From Trema orientale (taxonomy: Eukaryota > Streptophyta > Magnoliopsida > Rosales > Cannabaceae): a stretch of DNA of 64,000 nt. Below are positions 24,701-35,060 of the stretch, piece after piece. The first letter of the stretch is position 1. Every line of letters begins with the position of its first letter. The notes below the pieces were generated by a model. The model ran no database searches. It saw only the letters and a program-made list of their open reading frames with translations, and was not told the DNA's origin. The stretch covers positions 425,029 through 489,028 of the forward strand of contig JXTC01000062.1 of the NCBI GenBank assembly GCA_002914845.1. Reading direction: 5' to 3'. Both the position numbers and the translations under genes were made by a program.

Positions 24701-24978
24701 TCTATTTCATTTCCTTCAATTTTGACCTTTTTATAATTGTTTTTTTTTTTTTCATAACTTAATTTGTTCTTCTCATCAATGTTGTTGTTTGCATATATTA
24801 TTGTCGTTTTATATACTGTTATTATTAATTTTATTAATTGCTGTTTTCTAATTTATATATTTTATGTTATTTTATTCTATTAAATATAGGCCAATATTAT
24901 AATTTTATTTTTTCTATTTTTCATTGATTTTATCACTATAATTTTTTTCTAATTTGTATATATCTATTTATATGTAAT
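21793..24978. other. Intergenic, includes GLOX promoter
   Basis: No coding region supported. Upstream of GLOX there are TATA-like tracts (for example 22182-22192) and a (TA)n run at 22635-22652. 23450-23570 and 23990-24190 are less AT-rich, but I see no conserved frame. 24440-24470 (ATTCACGTTTAGTATATAGATA) resembles a degraded copy of the Helitron ends described below. Confidence 0.5.
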
Positions 24979-25368
24979 AAGCCTGTACTTCAACTTTTTT
25001 GCTTTCCTTTTATATCCTCTGTTTGTTTTGAATTTTAATAAAACAAGGCTAATTTGGTAGTTCCAGATTTTACTTTTTTTCTAAAGAGTTAATATTGGGA
25101 AGTGAGCTTTCATAAACCTCAGCATTTGTTTATTATTTTATTTCCATTTCTTTTTAAAACTATGTACTTCACCTATGTTTTTGATTTTATTTTCTCTGTT
25201 TTTTTTAAAAGTCTTTTCTCTTATATCATTTATTTTAAAAAAGACACATATACTAATTCTTCTTTTTTTTTTTTAGTAATGGTATACTAGTTCTTTATAA
25301 TATTTAGAATTTTTTGATATACTATATATATTTAGGGGCCACGTGCCTCAATCACGTGTTTTAACTAG
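24979..25368 (+). mobile_element. Non-autonomous Helitron copy A (3' end clear)
   Basis: 3' end has the Helitron layout: a short hairpin (CACGTG at 25340-25345 and 25353-25358), about 6 bp, then CTAG (25365-25368) followed by T. The upstream 390 bp (TAAGCCTGTACTTC, TTTGTTTTGAATTTTAATAAA, AAGGCTAATTTGGTAG) parallels copy B. The 5' end is placed only by that similarity; a canonical TC start was not seen. Confidence 0.6.
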
Positions 25369-25381
25369 TATATATATATAT

Positions 25382-25774
25382 ATAAGCCTGAATAAGCAGT
25401 CAGGCAGGCTGCACTTTAACTCTCTTTTTTTTTTTTTCCTTTTATACCACTTTCTTTGTTTTGAATTTTAATAAAGTAAGACTAATTTAGTAGTTTTATT
25501 TTTGTCTTTTTCTTATATAATTTGGTTTTACATTTACATTTTTCCTTATAATTAAGCTTCTTAAAGCCACTTTAATATTCTTTTTTTTTTTGAAAAATTT
25601 ATTTAATTCAATTTATTTATTTTGAACTTTGTTTTTTGAAGTCTTATTCTAAGCCACTTAAATTTTTTTTAAAAAATTGAACTTTTTTTCTTGAATTCTT
25701 ATTCCGAACCACTTAAAGTTTTTTAAAAAAATTTCCTACAGGGCACGTGCCTTAGGCACGTGTTCCTATACTAG
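25382..25774 (+). mobile_element. Non-autonomous Helitron copy B
   Basis: 3' end: perfect hairpin GCACGTGCC-TTA-GGCACGTG (25743-25762), eight bases, then CTAG at 25771-25774 followed by T. The body repeats the order of copy A (TAAGCCTG, GTTTTGAATTTTAATAAAG, AGACTAATTTAGTAG). The two copies lie head to tail with only TA repeats between. A related 3' end on - is at 60933. Confidence 0.65.
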
Positions 25775-25788
25775 TATATAAATATATG

Positions 25789-26033
25789 GGCACCAATCTA
25801 GTAGGTTTTTTTTTTTTTTTAATCTATGCATAGGTATCAATTTAGCCAATGAAAATTTATCATGCATATTTTTTTATAATAAAAAATAAGAAAGAGAAAT
25901 AATATTAATGATGCACGTCTTTTCATGCACCTCATTATAGCCGTTAGATCACCATTAGATGATGATCTAACGGCTAAAAAAAAATACTTATCATAAGGTA
26001 AAAAAAAAAAAAATACTTACTGGATTGGCAACC
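25789..26033. mobile_element. MITE family C (CCAATC..AGTAGGT), copy 1
   Basis: Left GGCACCAATCTAGTAGGT and right ACTTACTGGATTGGCAACC are inverted. Inside is a perfect short palindrome around CCGTTAGATC-ACCATTAGATG-ATGATCTAACGG and the words GATGCACGTC and TTAGCCAATGAAAATTT, shared with 48899-49131 in the opposite orientation. Confidence 0.75.
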
Positions 26034-26066
26034 TATATACATATTTTGAGAACAGTATACATATAT

Positions 26067-26175
26067 AGTGATCTAACGACTATAAAAAAAATTACTTACC
26101 TATAAGTGAAAAAAAATACCTACTGAATTGGCAACCTATATATATATTTTGAGAGCAGTATATATATATATATAT
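26067..26175. repeat. Second unit of a ~105-bp tandem duplication of a MITE end
   Basis: GATCTAACG..TACTTA..GGATTGGCAACCTATATA..TATTTTGAGA..CAGTATA at 25963-26066 is repeated, diverged, at 26067-26175 (TGAATTGGCAACC, TTTTGAGAGCAG). This is a tandem copy of the right end of the family C MITE plus its flank. Confidence 0.7.
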
Positions 26176-26557
26176 ATTTTACTTATAAGTTGATCATAAG
26201 TAAATTAAATACAATCGTACTTTCGGGTTCGTGCATGAAAATGCTGATCGCCCTCCCTCTAGTGTCAGTCCAGACTCCAGGTGGTGGCACGGCGTGGGGC
26301 GGTCTATAGGATCAATGGTACGTACCGAGGTCCATGAGATCGAGGAAGTGAATTAATTAGTAATTATGCCGAGACACTACTAGCGAGCTAATTGGCCGCG
26401 CTTGAAAAACATTATTTGTTATGTGACATATTTCTGATTAGTTTTATAAGAAGTAATATGTTTACATTATATGGTATATGTTATTTAGTATTTCTTTCCA
26501 ACGACAATGTAAAACTGTGTTTTGGCCAAGTAAAATATATGTTATATATATATATAT
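26176..26557. other. No gene seen
   Basis: Includes a moderately GC-rich patch at 26220-26400 with no sustained frame. Confidence 0.45.
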
Positions 26558-26803
26558 GAACACCAATCGAGTTGGTTTTTTTTTTTCTTTTTTCTTTTTT
26601 TACTTTTCTATAAGATATTATTTTATTGAATTAAAATTTATGGCATACATCTTTTCATAATAAAAAGTAGATAAAAAAATATTAAATAATATATATTTAT
26701 TGTTATTATTATTTTTTTAACTACTTAAATCCTAATAGTGGTAAGAGCTTAAAAAAATTATCTCTATATAGATTAAAAAAAAATACTAACTGGATTACGA
26801 TCC
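26558..26803. mobile_element. MITE family C, copy 2, diverged
   Basis: Starts GAACACCAATCGAGTTGGTT and ends ACTAACTGGATTACGATCC; internally 'GGCATACATCTTTTCATAATAAAAAGTAG' corresponds to the same place in copy 1. The terminal GGCAACC has become ACGATCC. A SINE inserted immediately at its right edge. Confidence 0.6.
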
Positions 26804-26813
26804 TAATATATAT

Positions 26814-26979
26814 TTATTTATTTTTTTTTATTTATTTTTTTTTAAAAAAAGTGGAGCTTAACTAATGACCACCACTTACTACAAATTAAAGGAAAATGAC
26901 ACACACACACACTACCAAAGTTTGAACCCCTGACCCCCCCAAACACACACACAACCCTCAAACCTTGGACCAACTGAGC
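26814..26979 (-). mobile_element. tRNA-derived SINE with 21-bp TSD
   Basis: On - it begins GCTCAGTTGGTCC (RNA polymerase III A box) and 50-55 bp later has GGGGTTCAAACTTTG (B box), then an A-rich tail. A 21-bp direct repeat beginning GATTACGATCC flanks it (26793-26813 and 26980-27000), as expected for LINE-assisted insertion. The acceptor-stem part of the tRNA is missing at the 5' end. Same family as 59279-59366. Confidence 0.85.
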
Positions 26980-27000
26980 GATTACGATCCTAATATATAT

Positions 27001-27893
27001 ATATAGGCAGCTAACAAGCAAATCAGGGTGTACTATTACGTGAGTATGACGGTAGCTAGTGTCGGCGCAAAAATTGACGAATGGTAAAATGTTGGATGAT
27101 ATTTGATTCTGATTCGAGGCGTTTATTACGGACAATATTTGTGATTATAAATTACCTAGCCAATAATTCTCAAATTTTGATCTCAAGTTTTACATAATGT
27201 GTATAGGCAAAGATTAAAATAAAGACGACGGCTATAATATTGAACACTTCATAATTTTAGTCTACGGTGGTTTGCAGGTGAGTACCATGATGCACAGGCC
27301 CTCTATCAATAAATATACGAATTAAGTTGACATTGATATGTGTTCTTCTTTTATGTACATCAATATTTCGTCTTTGTCGGGGATAGTTAGGGTGGGTTAG
27401 TCCTTTAGGTAGGAACATTTAATTTCTACTTCAAATTAACAGATCATTGGCTCTTCCCCTAACATGGTTTTGGATGGTAGTTGGTAAAGTTACTGATCAC
27501 TAGAGTTTTTTTTTTTTTTTTGGGTTAAACATCGCAGATACTGATCACTAGAGTTAATCCAAAATAAAATTACTTTTTTTTTTTTTTGGATGGTGTTAAA
27601 ATAAATTAAATTAGTTGAGTTATCAATTTATTGTTCTCTCATAGCTTTGTGGCAATCATTTTTTGAAAATAAATGAGGTCGTGTAACACTCCTGCAAAAG
27701 CTTTGATGAGTTTCATGCACTGCAATCCAAACTTAAAATATGAAATACTGTGTTCTATTAATTGTGGTTGATTTATAATGGGAAATTAATCCTATATGCT
27801 TTATATTAAACAGATAATTAAAAAAACTATATTCACTAAAGGCACTGGAGAAACAGCTTGCAGGGAAAAACTGAAAATACCTCCATGTTTTAC
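27001..27893. other. Intergenic, no gene
   Basis: AT-rich with T tracts at 27507-27521 and 27572-27587. Contains the small retroposed insert described separately. Confidence 0.5.
27508..27538 (-). mobile_element. 31-bp poly(A)-tailed insert with 17-bp TSD
   Basis: The 17-mer TACTGATCACTAGAGTT occurs at 27491-27507 and again at 27539-27555. Between the copies, read on -, is TCTGCGATGTTTAACCC followed by about 14 A. This is the structure of a strongly 5'-truncated retroposed transcript. Confidence 0.7.
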
Positions 27894-28070
27894 CACTACA
27901 AGAAATAAGGCTTCTTGCCGACACGTTTGTTCAAGCGCATTGGCAAAAGAGCCTCATGCATGCCGGGAGTTTTTACGACACAGAAGTATGTTCTATACCG
28001 ATGCAGCTAGTGGTCAGGAATTTTGCACCAAAAGGTATGTAGTTTTCACCCATTATAATAAATAAATAAG
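27894..28070 (+). mobile_element. CACTA transposon end fragment
   Basis: CACTACAAGAAATAAGG at 27894 is the typical CACTA terminus; subterminal words such as GCCGACACG and GGCAAAAG follow. No facing partner end was found, so this is a truncated end. Confidence 0.55.
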
Positions 28071-28199
28071 TAAATTGTAAAATATGAAACTTTTTAAAGG
28101 CAAAAGAGACTTTTTAAGGACCAATAGCATTGTTGTAAATAAGTGTTTTCGAAATAAAATAATGAAAATATCTGGAATCTAAAAATCAGGTGCTATAGT

Positions 28200-29300
28200 G
28201 TTTAAAATTGTATAAAAAGGCCTCAGATTTCATTTCTTCTTCAAGCTTGGTCCTTGAGAGTATCAAAACGTCAATTTCTACCGAGCTCTGTCGCTGCCAC
28301 TGGACCCACGCGCCGGCCCGTGTGAAAGATCGGTCGCTGATGAACCCAACACCACTGGTCGTGTCGCGTTTGGCTGCCAGACGTCGCCGCAGCAGCTCTC
28401 CGAAGTTACTGCCAATTTCATTGTTTTTCGGTCACCGGCGCACCGTCCAATCTCCGACCATCTCACCGCCGGCACATGCAGCTCCCTCTCATCGTCGCCG
28501 ACCTCCTCCAAGTAGTTGCATGGCCTAATTCGCCTCCGGTAAGATTTTCACCACTTTTACCATTTTTACCAACTTTATAAAAAGTGATATTTGAGTAATT
28601 ATTTTAGTTAAGTAATTTATTTACCCGAGGTAAATATATGAGATAAAATACTTTCTAAAATATTATTGCAAAAATAACATTTTTTTTACAAATAATCAGT
28701 GAAGTTAAATTTTTTCAAATATTTTCAAATGTGATATTTTCCGAAATAATTCTGTGATAGTGATAATTTCTGAAATATTACAGGAAAGTGATATTTTTAC
28801 AAATAATCAACAAAATGATATTTTTCTAAATACTTTAGAAAAGTAGACATTTTTCAAATTAATTTCAAAAGGAGACATTTTTGTAATTCTCGGATTTAAT
28901 GCCCGTTTAAGGCTCGGGAACTCGAAATTGAATTCTGATTTCAAATTTGGATTTAGTAAGGTCGAGAAACGAATTTTGATATATAATATCGCTATGTTTC
29001 GAAATGGCACAAATTCTTAGGCTCGTGAATAGTTTCGTTTTGCTAACTAGGGGTGGGTCCTACCCCGGATCCCACATTTGACAAATTATATGTCTGACCT
29101 TGCATTTTTAGGTGCTCTGAATTCAGTGATGATCTCAGTTTCTCTATCTGAAGCTCTGGTAGAAAAGTCACTTTTTCAAGTGAGCTTACTGAGATCCCGA
29201 AACGACCATTCAAACACCCAAGTGACCAACGGGAGTTTTTTTGAGCGTCTTTAGCTTGGTATAGCTATCATATCAAGGTAGAGGTTCAATTACCTGATTT
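28200..29300 (+). mobile_element. LTR relic of the same gypsy family as 14.4-16.7 kb
   Basis: 28900-29300 aligns by eye, in the opposite orientation, with 15990-15590: AACTCGAAATTGAATT, GTAAGGTCGAGA, GATATATAATATCG, TTTCGAAATGG, GAAAAGTCAC, CGAAACGACC and ATAGCTATCA all recur in order. The GC-rich portion 28280-28530, preceded by AAAAAGGCC..CTTCTTCAAGC, sits where the LTR at 16200-16540 also has its GC-rich part. The open frame at 28208-28528 is therefore not a host gene. No internal region follows it. Confidence 0.7.
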
Positions 29301-29309
29301 ATTATGGCA

Positions 29310-29850
29310 AATTATAATGACTTAGTCAGTTACTGAGTTACCAGTTTCTAATATAAGACAAACTTGGTTATTAGTTACTAATTTGTTATTGGTTACTCTA
29401 GTTATTAATAACTAATCTGGTTATTAGTAACTAAATTGATTACTAGTTTGCAGACTGGTGGTTGGTTACCAAAAACCAATACCAATCTAGCTGCCAATTA
29501 CTAATCTAGTTATTAGTAACTAATTTATTTACCAATTTAGTAGCTAGTTACAGTGACAAATTTAGCTAACACTAACTAATATATATATATATCAATTACA
29601 ACATTTATTACTGATTTGTTAGTTTTTTTGCTTTGTCTTTTTTTTTTTCCCAAATATAATAACCAAAATAATAAATAGATTAGTTACTGGTTACCAAATT
29701 AGTTGCTAGTTTTAAAACCGGTGACTAGTTACTATTTGTCAATTACAAGACTTGGTTATTAGTTTCCAAATTGGATGATAGTTCTAGACTTGTTAATAGT
29801 TACCAATTATACGACTAGTTACTGGTTACTATAAAAGAAAATTGAAAAAA
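29310..29850. repeat. Cryptic repeat of TTATTAGTAACTAA-like words
   Basis: Many degenerate copies of GGTTATTAGTTACTAAT, AACTAATCTGGTTATTAGTA and their inverses with no fixed period, interrupted by (TA)n at 29580-29591. This looks like slippage-grown low-complexity DNA. No frame. Confidence 0.6.
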
Positions 29851-30930
29851 GAAACTATAAAGGAAAAAAAGGGAAAAATAGTTAGAAAAGAAAAAAAGAA
29901 AAGAAAATAGAAAAAGTAAAATAAATGAAAAAAAAAAAACTAAAACAAACTGAAAAGAAAAATGGATAGATTGAAAAAAAAAAAAAAAAAGAAACCAAAT
30001 GGGAAAAAAATACTAAAAGGAAAAATGAAATTGAAAGGGTTCAAACCCCTCACATGAAAAAGGTTGCTAGCAATCCAGACTACCAAGCCATCTAGTGTTC
30101 ATGATTTGTTTTCCTTCCTTTTATTTTATATTTTGTGCACTTTTTGAACTTTGTTTTTCAAAAATACTAGCCGCATGCAGTATGACATCCAAGTTTTTGT
30201 AGTTGACCGTATATGTGTAATTCTTTTATCATTTTACCGTATTAGCTAATTTCCCCATAATGAAATCCAGAAGTACTAGTAGGCCCGTGTCACATTTTTA
30301 GGGCCACAATGGCATGGCAAGTTTCCTCAAGTTGTTTTGGGAGCCCTTATTAATTTTGGGCCCAAAATATATGTTTTTCTAAACCTGGAAACTGGTAATC
30401 ATTTGGACTTTTAGCCAAATGGTCAAATTTTGGATCATAATTTACAAAATAGCCATTTTCATATTTAGTATATTAAAATATATTGATTTAGTTTTTCAAA
30501 AATGTATTTACTTTTGAAAAAATGATTTACTTTATAAAAAGTAGGCTAACTTAAAAAAGGCCATTTATCAAAATAAAATTATAAAACGGCCATTTATTAA
30601 ATAAGTATAAAAAAACCCTTTTTTAAGTTGATCTTATAAAAAGGCCATTTCTTATAAATATTGGCAGGTGTCCTATATCCCCTTGAGATAATAGGATACG
30701 TAGCCAAATACCAAAAGAAGGGAAATGGAGCTAACTAGTAGTGTTTCGTGGCAAAACGAGTTTTCAGAAGCATTTTGTGGAACGACTTTTTAAGAATCGT
30801 CATAATATTGGTGACCGATAGTCACTATAATAACTGGGTCACAATATTTGTGATTATAGAAAAATCATAATTTATAGTCATAAATATAGTGATTAACTTC
30901 ATTTTTGTTGTGATGGTATTAAAAAGTTCA
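29851..30930. other. A-rich spacer with possible SINE and CACTA-end relics
   Basis: 29870-30030 is nearly pure A/G. 30039-30110 read on - has TGGCTTGGTAGTCTGG and, further on, GGGGTTTGAACCC, which resemble A and B boxes of a tRNA-derived SINE without visible target duplication. 30745-30918 read on - starts CATCACAACAAAAATGAAG and continues with GTGACTATCGGTCACC and ATGACGATTC, like the terminal region of a known style of plant CACTA element. No gene. Confidence 0.4.
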
Positions 30931-32269
30931 TTTAAAAAAATGTGGGGACTAGATATACGTCCAGATTTCTGGCCTAATTTCAATTCATGACTACGGCCTA
31001 GTTTTTATAGGATTATGACCCACTAAAGGCCCATTAGAAATTAAAGACCAAAAATACCTCTCATTCTTAAAACCCTTTTTCATCGATATTTACCTCATTT
31101 TCTCAAACATGTCATCACTTTCTCGCCCAGTTTCTCTCGTTTCTTGAAAATTTTCTTGATCGTCAAAAATTTTCTCACATACTCTTCATCCAAACCAAAA
31201 TTTCAATTGATGAAAACTGGGGTTCATTCTAAAACACAAAAGTTAAGATTCATTCCGCAGAAGAGAACTCCATTGACGGCAGCTCTAATTCATTATCGCA
31301 GAGGTAAATATTTCTACTCCATTATTATGAACTATATATATGTATATATGTGTGTTTTGGTGTACATGCATCATCGTGATTCTTGGATTTTTCTTAGGTA
31401 TATAAAATTGAAACGCATATTTTTAGAATCGGTATATAAGCAGGCTCAAATAATATTATAAACTCGAATCTTGCAATTTTGAGTTTGATTATGTTATATC
31501 AGTTTATATTCGTTTTCTAGTTCATGGTTTATATTCTTATAAATTTAATAATGGTACATGTATTTTTAGGTTCATAATTTGGGAAAATAGATCATAACTG
31601 TTTGTTATAAATTTTATACATATCAAATGTTTGATAAAATGACAAAAAGAGATGTTGTACAAGTTAGAGTATTTAATCTCTTCAATTCATACATTAAAGT
31701 CATTTGGTACATAGTTCATATCATAAAATAGGACAAAATGTATGTTATGGCATTTTGATCTTAGTAAGAAATTATTACACGACTAACTTAGACATATTTC
31801 ACTCAAGAACCCAAAGAAAAGTCATGAAATACACAATTCAAAATTATCTTATGCAATAATGTGTCGATTAAAGAATTTACTTTTCTTTTGATGAGAAGTT
31901 TATTGTTCGTAGACATATTTTTTATAATCAGGAGTAGAATTTCGTAACTTTAGACTTCTAAACTATGAGTATACTTACAAGTCAGATTAAAGTGTTAGTA
32001 TTACTACCTACTACTATCAATATAGGCACATAGGTTTATAGTGATTGACTATTGATCTATATGCAGTCTATAGAGCTGACCATTGTGTGGCTCTTACGTA
32101 AGGATTTAGCAAATAAGCTTTTTTATTTTTTATTTTTTTATAAGTTGAATCGTAGAACTTTGTATTGGAGAAGTGAATAAGTGACCAAAATGCGAGACCA
32201 AACAAATAATTAACTTGAAGGAACATAAACTGTAAAGTAAAGGGAGTTTCAGAAAATTTTTCTCTCTAG

Positions 32270-32515
32270 GAAAGAAAGTGAAAAAGAAGGAGATAAAAGA
32301 CAAGTTTGAATCATATGGTGGCAATGAAGATGAAATGATAATAAAGCTCTGCAAGATGTATATAGTTGGAGACCTTTTATTTGGCGATCAAGAAGAAAAT
32401 ATTAAAACTGAGTATGTTGACATAGTAGACATTGATTGGATGTGAAAGGACTACCATTACGGTAGAGTCTCCTTTGAGAAAACAATAGAGTGCATCAAAT
32501 CAACATCAAGTAAGC
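32270..32515 (+). pseudogene. DUF1985-like domain relic (Ulp1-carrying transposon protein)
   Basis: In one frame from about 32281: KKKEIKDKFESYGG, then KLCKMYIVGDLLFGDQ, VDIVDIDWM, a TGA stop, and after it HYGRVSFEKTIECIKSTS. The order 'LYIVG..LLFGD...VD..D...YPWGRVSFE.T...' is that of the DUF1985 domain found next to Ulp1-type proteases in plant Mutator-like elements. The stop replaces what is usually an aromatic or acidic residue, and there is a possible donor site (GTAAGC) at 32511. Broken and lacking the protease part in this window. Confidence 0.6.
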
Positions 32516-32599
32516 ACCATTTGTCGCAGTACCCTATATATAAATGTCCATATATAGGCTCAAATAACATAATGTATATATAAGTTAGTTATAATCGTT

Positions 32600-33745
32600 C
32601 TTGTAATTTCGAACATGGTATATAGCTTCATATACCATGACAAAATTTTAATAGACTAAGAAAAAATTCATATACCTGAAAGTGTGAGAATAGATAGAAA
32701 CAAAATAACAATATCAGATATCTAAATTAACAAAACTGGTATATAACCTCATATACCATGACAAAAATTCCATATATTAAGACCAAAAATTTATGTACCT
32801 GAAAGTGAGAACACTTAGAAACAAAATAACAATATCGAATACCTAAATTAATGAAACTGATATATAACCTCATATACCATGACAAAAATTCCATATACCA
32901 AAATCAAAAATTCATGTACCTGAAAATGTGAGAACACTTAGAAACAAAATAACAATATCCTATACTTAAAGTTATGAATGTGGAATATAACTTTATATAA
33001 TATGAACAAAAATTCATTGTGTAAGAACACATAAAAAGAAAATAAAAATATCCAATATCTCAATATAATGAATTTGAATCGGGTACATAATCTCATATAC
33101 CATGACAAAATTTCTATATACCGTGACCAAAATTTTATGTACCAAAATATGGAAAAAAAAAAATTAAACACTTCGTTTCTAAACAAAACAAACTACAAAC
33201 TCAATACAAAGAAACTAATGATCCCTATGGCTTTTCATCCTCTTCGGGGCACATAATTCGGTAGGTATTAGATTTCGGCAAGTTTTCCGATTGTGGCCAA
33301 ATTGCTTGCATCAACCGACCTTGCTTGCTTCTTCTTCTTAAACTCACCAGCTGAAAGATTTTTTTTCTTTTTTGGCCCACCAATACTCGCTTTCTCAGTA
33401 TTTGGAGGGAGAACAACTTGCTCTTAGTATATATATTCATACATAATCTAGTATGTATATATATAAATATTATATACAGCGATGCTTTTTTTTGTTCCAC
33501 CAACATAGAAAAATTTAATAATATAGCAATGAATTTAGTATATAACCTTATGTACTATGACAAAATTTTTATATATCAAGATCAAAAATTTATGTAACTG
33601 AAAGTATAGACACTTAGAAACAAATAACAATATCAAATATTTAAAGTAATAAATCTGGTATATAACCTCATATACCATGACAAAATGTCTTTATACTAAG
33701 ACGAAAAATTCATATACCGAAATTAGAAGGAAAAAAAACCTTTCG
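32600..33745. repeat. Tandem array, ~121-bp unit, interrupted
   Basis: The word CATATACCATGACAAAA recurs at about 32629, 32750, 32871, 33094 and 33668 (diverged versions near 32988 and 33546), with the same follow-on order: AAATTCATGTACCTGAAAG, GAACACTTAGAAACAAAATAACAATATC. The first three spacings are 121 bp. The block 33146-33500 is an unrelated interruption. A shorter ~69-bp version (CAAGACCAAAAATATATGAACC) appears at 34160-34270. Confidence 0.8.
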
Positions 33746-34049
33746 TTTCAAAACAAAACAAATTACAAACTCAATACAAAAAAAGTAATGATCCCTATGT
33801 CCTATCAACTAATATCATAGGCCTACAATGATGCTACCCTTTAATAGAAGCTTTAAATGTCATAAAAAGGTACTTGAAATTCCCATATTCATCAACTTTA
33901 TAATCAATATATGAACCTATACGAAAAAATCAAGAAACAAATATTAATAAAAAATCACATTTACTGATTCAGGAAGTACATACACACATATAAAAAAATA
34001 AAAAATCCATATACCAAACCAAAAAACCATGTACCATAAAAAAACGGAA

Positions 34050-34130
34050 TAGAAAAACAGTATAATTGGATTCGAACTCTTGATCAATAATAGCAAAATA
34101 ATTAATGTATTAATCAACAATAACCATACT
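34050..34130 (-). repeat. Possible tRNA-derived SINE relic
   Basis: On -, GAGTTCGAATCC is a good B box at ~34070-34081 with a weak A-box-like GTTGATTAATAC upstream. No tail or target duplication seen, so this may be coincidence. Confidence 0.25.
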
Positions 34131-35060
34131 ACATATACCACTACAAAAAAAAAAAAAAAAAGATATACCAAGACCAAGAATATATGAACCAAATAAGAGT
34201 ACTGAACATATACCAATACAAAAAACACATATATCAAGACCAAAAATATATGAACCAAACAAGAAATATACAATATTCATCAACAAAAATTACTGAATAG
34301 TAATACCATATACCTCGAAAAAAATCACATATACCACTACAAGAATCACATATACAATGACTAAAAATTTATGAACTACCAATTATAAAAAAAAAAAATA
34401 AATAAATAAAATACACAACAAAATACAAAAAGATACTCAGATCTAACAAAAAAATGAGATTATACATTCATTAACATCAATTATAACATGAATTACTAAT
34501 GAAAATGTAAATCTCTGAAATCAATACACAATACAATCAACTCAAAAAACCAATACATACCTAAACAATATCAAAACTAAAGATCGATTCCACCAATCCG
34601 AATAGAGAAAGCGCCAAAAATGCCGAAGATTAGAAAAGATGAACCAAACAACGCCGGAGAAGACGATGATGAACCAAATAATAAAGAAAAACGTTGGAGA
34701 AGAAGAACAATAGAGAGAAACACCGGAAATCAACAATATTCCACTGAAGATCCGAGGAGAAGAATAGAAAATCGAGAAGAAGGCTCTGGAGCATCAATGG
34801 CAGAAGAAGAGAGAATCAGGAGAGAGAAGAAAGAGAGAGAGAGAGAGAGAGAGGATGGAAGAAATCGAACGGAATCAAAAAAAAAAAAGAAAACCTTATG
34901 CATTTAATTGAGGGCAAAATGGGAAAATATAATATAAATTAGCTGAAATATTTTTATAACTTAGACATTTTGCCATAAATTTTGAATGCTGGATATATAC
35001 TTATCCAAATTTAAAAAATGGACATATACCACATTTTTTCAAAAAAAAAATTATCATAAA

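Larger units (their letters stand above)
30935..35060. mobile_element. Decayed Mutator-like element of the Ulp1/DUF1985 type (limits approximate)
   Basis: The left edge AAAAAAATGTGGGGACTAGATATACGTCC and the inverse of the right edge (AAAAAATGTGGTATATGTCC) are similar, suggesting inverted ends near 30935 and 35040. Between them are a leader-like region at 31080-31310, a DUF1985-like coding relic (32270-32515), tandem repeats (32600-33745), and near the right end a minus-strand leader rich in CT (34910-34560) with a GGTATGTATT donor-like site. No clean target duplication was found, so the limits and superfamily are inferred. Confidence 0.45.

Noticed and set aside
26814-26979. tRNA gene
   Set aside because: Has A and B boxes but no acceptor stem or anticodon arm pairing; the poly(A) tail and long target duplication show it is a SINE. 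The same applies to 59279-59366 and 36039-36125.
28208-28528. 106-codon frame, GC-rich, Arg/Pro/Ser-rich
   Set aside because: Lies in sequence that occupies the same place as the 16.2-16.5 kb part of a related LTR; no domain.
32600-33745. CRISPR-like array (regular repeats)
   Set aside because: The whole 121-bp unit is repeated, without conserved short repeats and unique spacers; nuclear plant DNA with no cas genes.
34620-34907. 95-codon Arg/Glu-rich frame with an ER repeat
   Set aside because: Produced by GA-repeat DNA; the opposite strand looks like a CT-rich 5' leader of a transposon gene.
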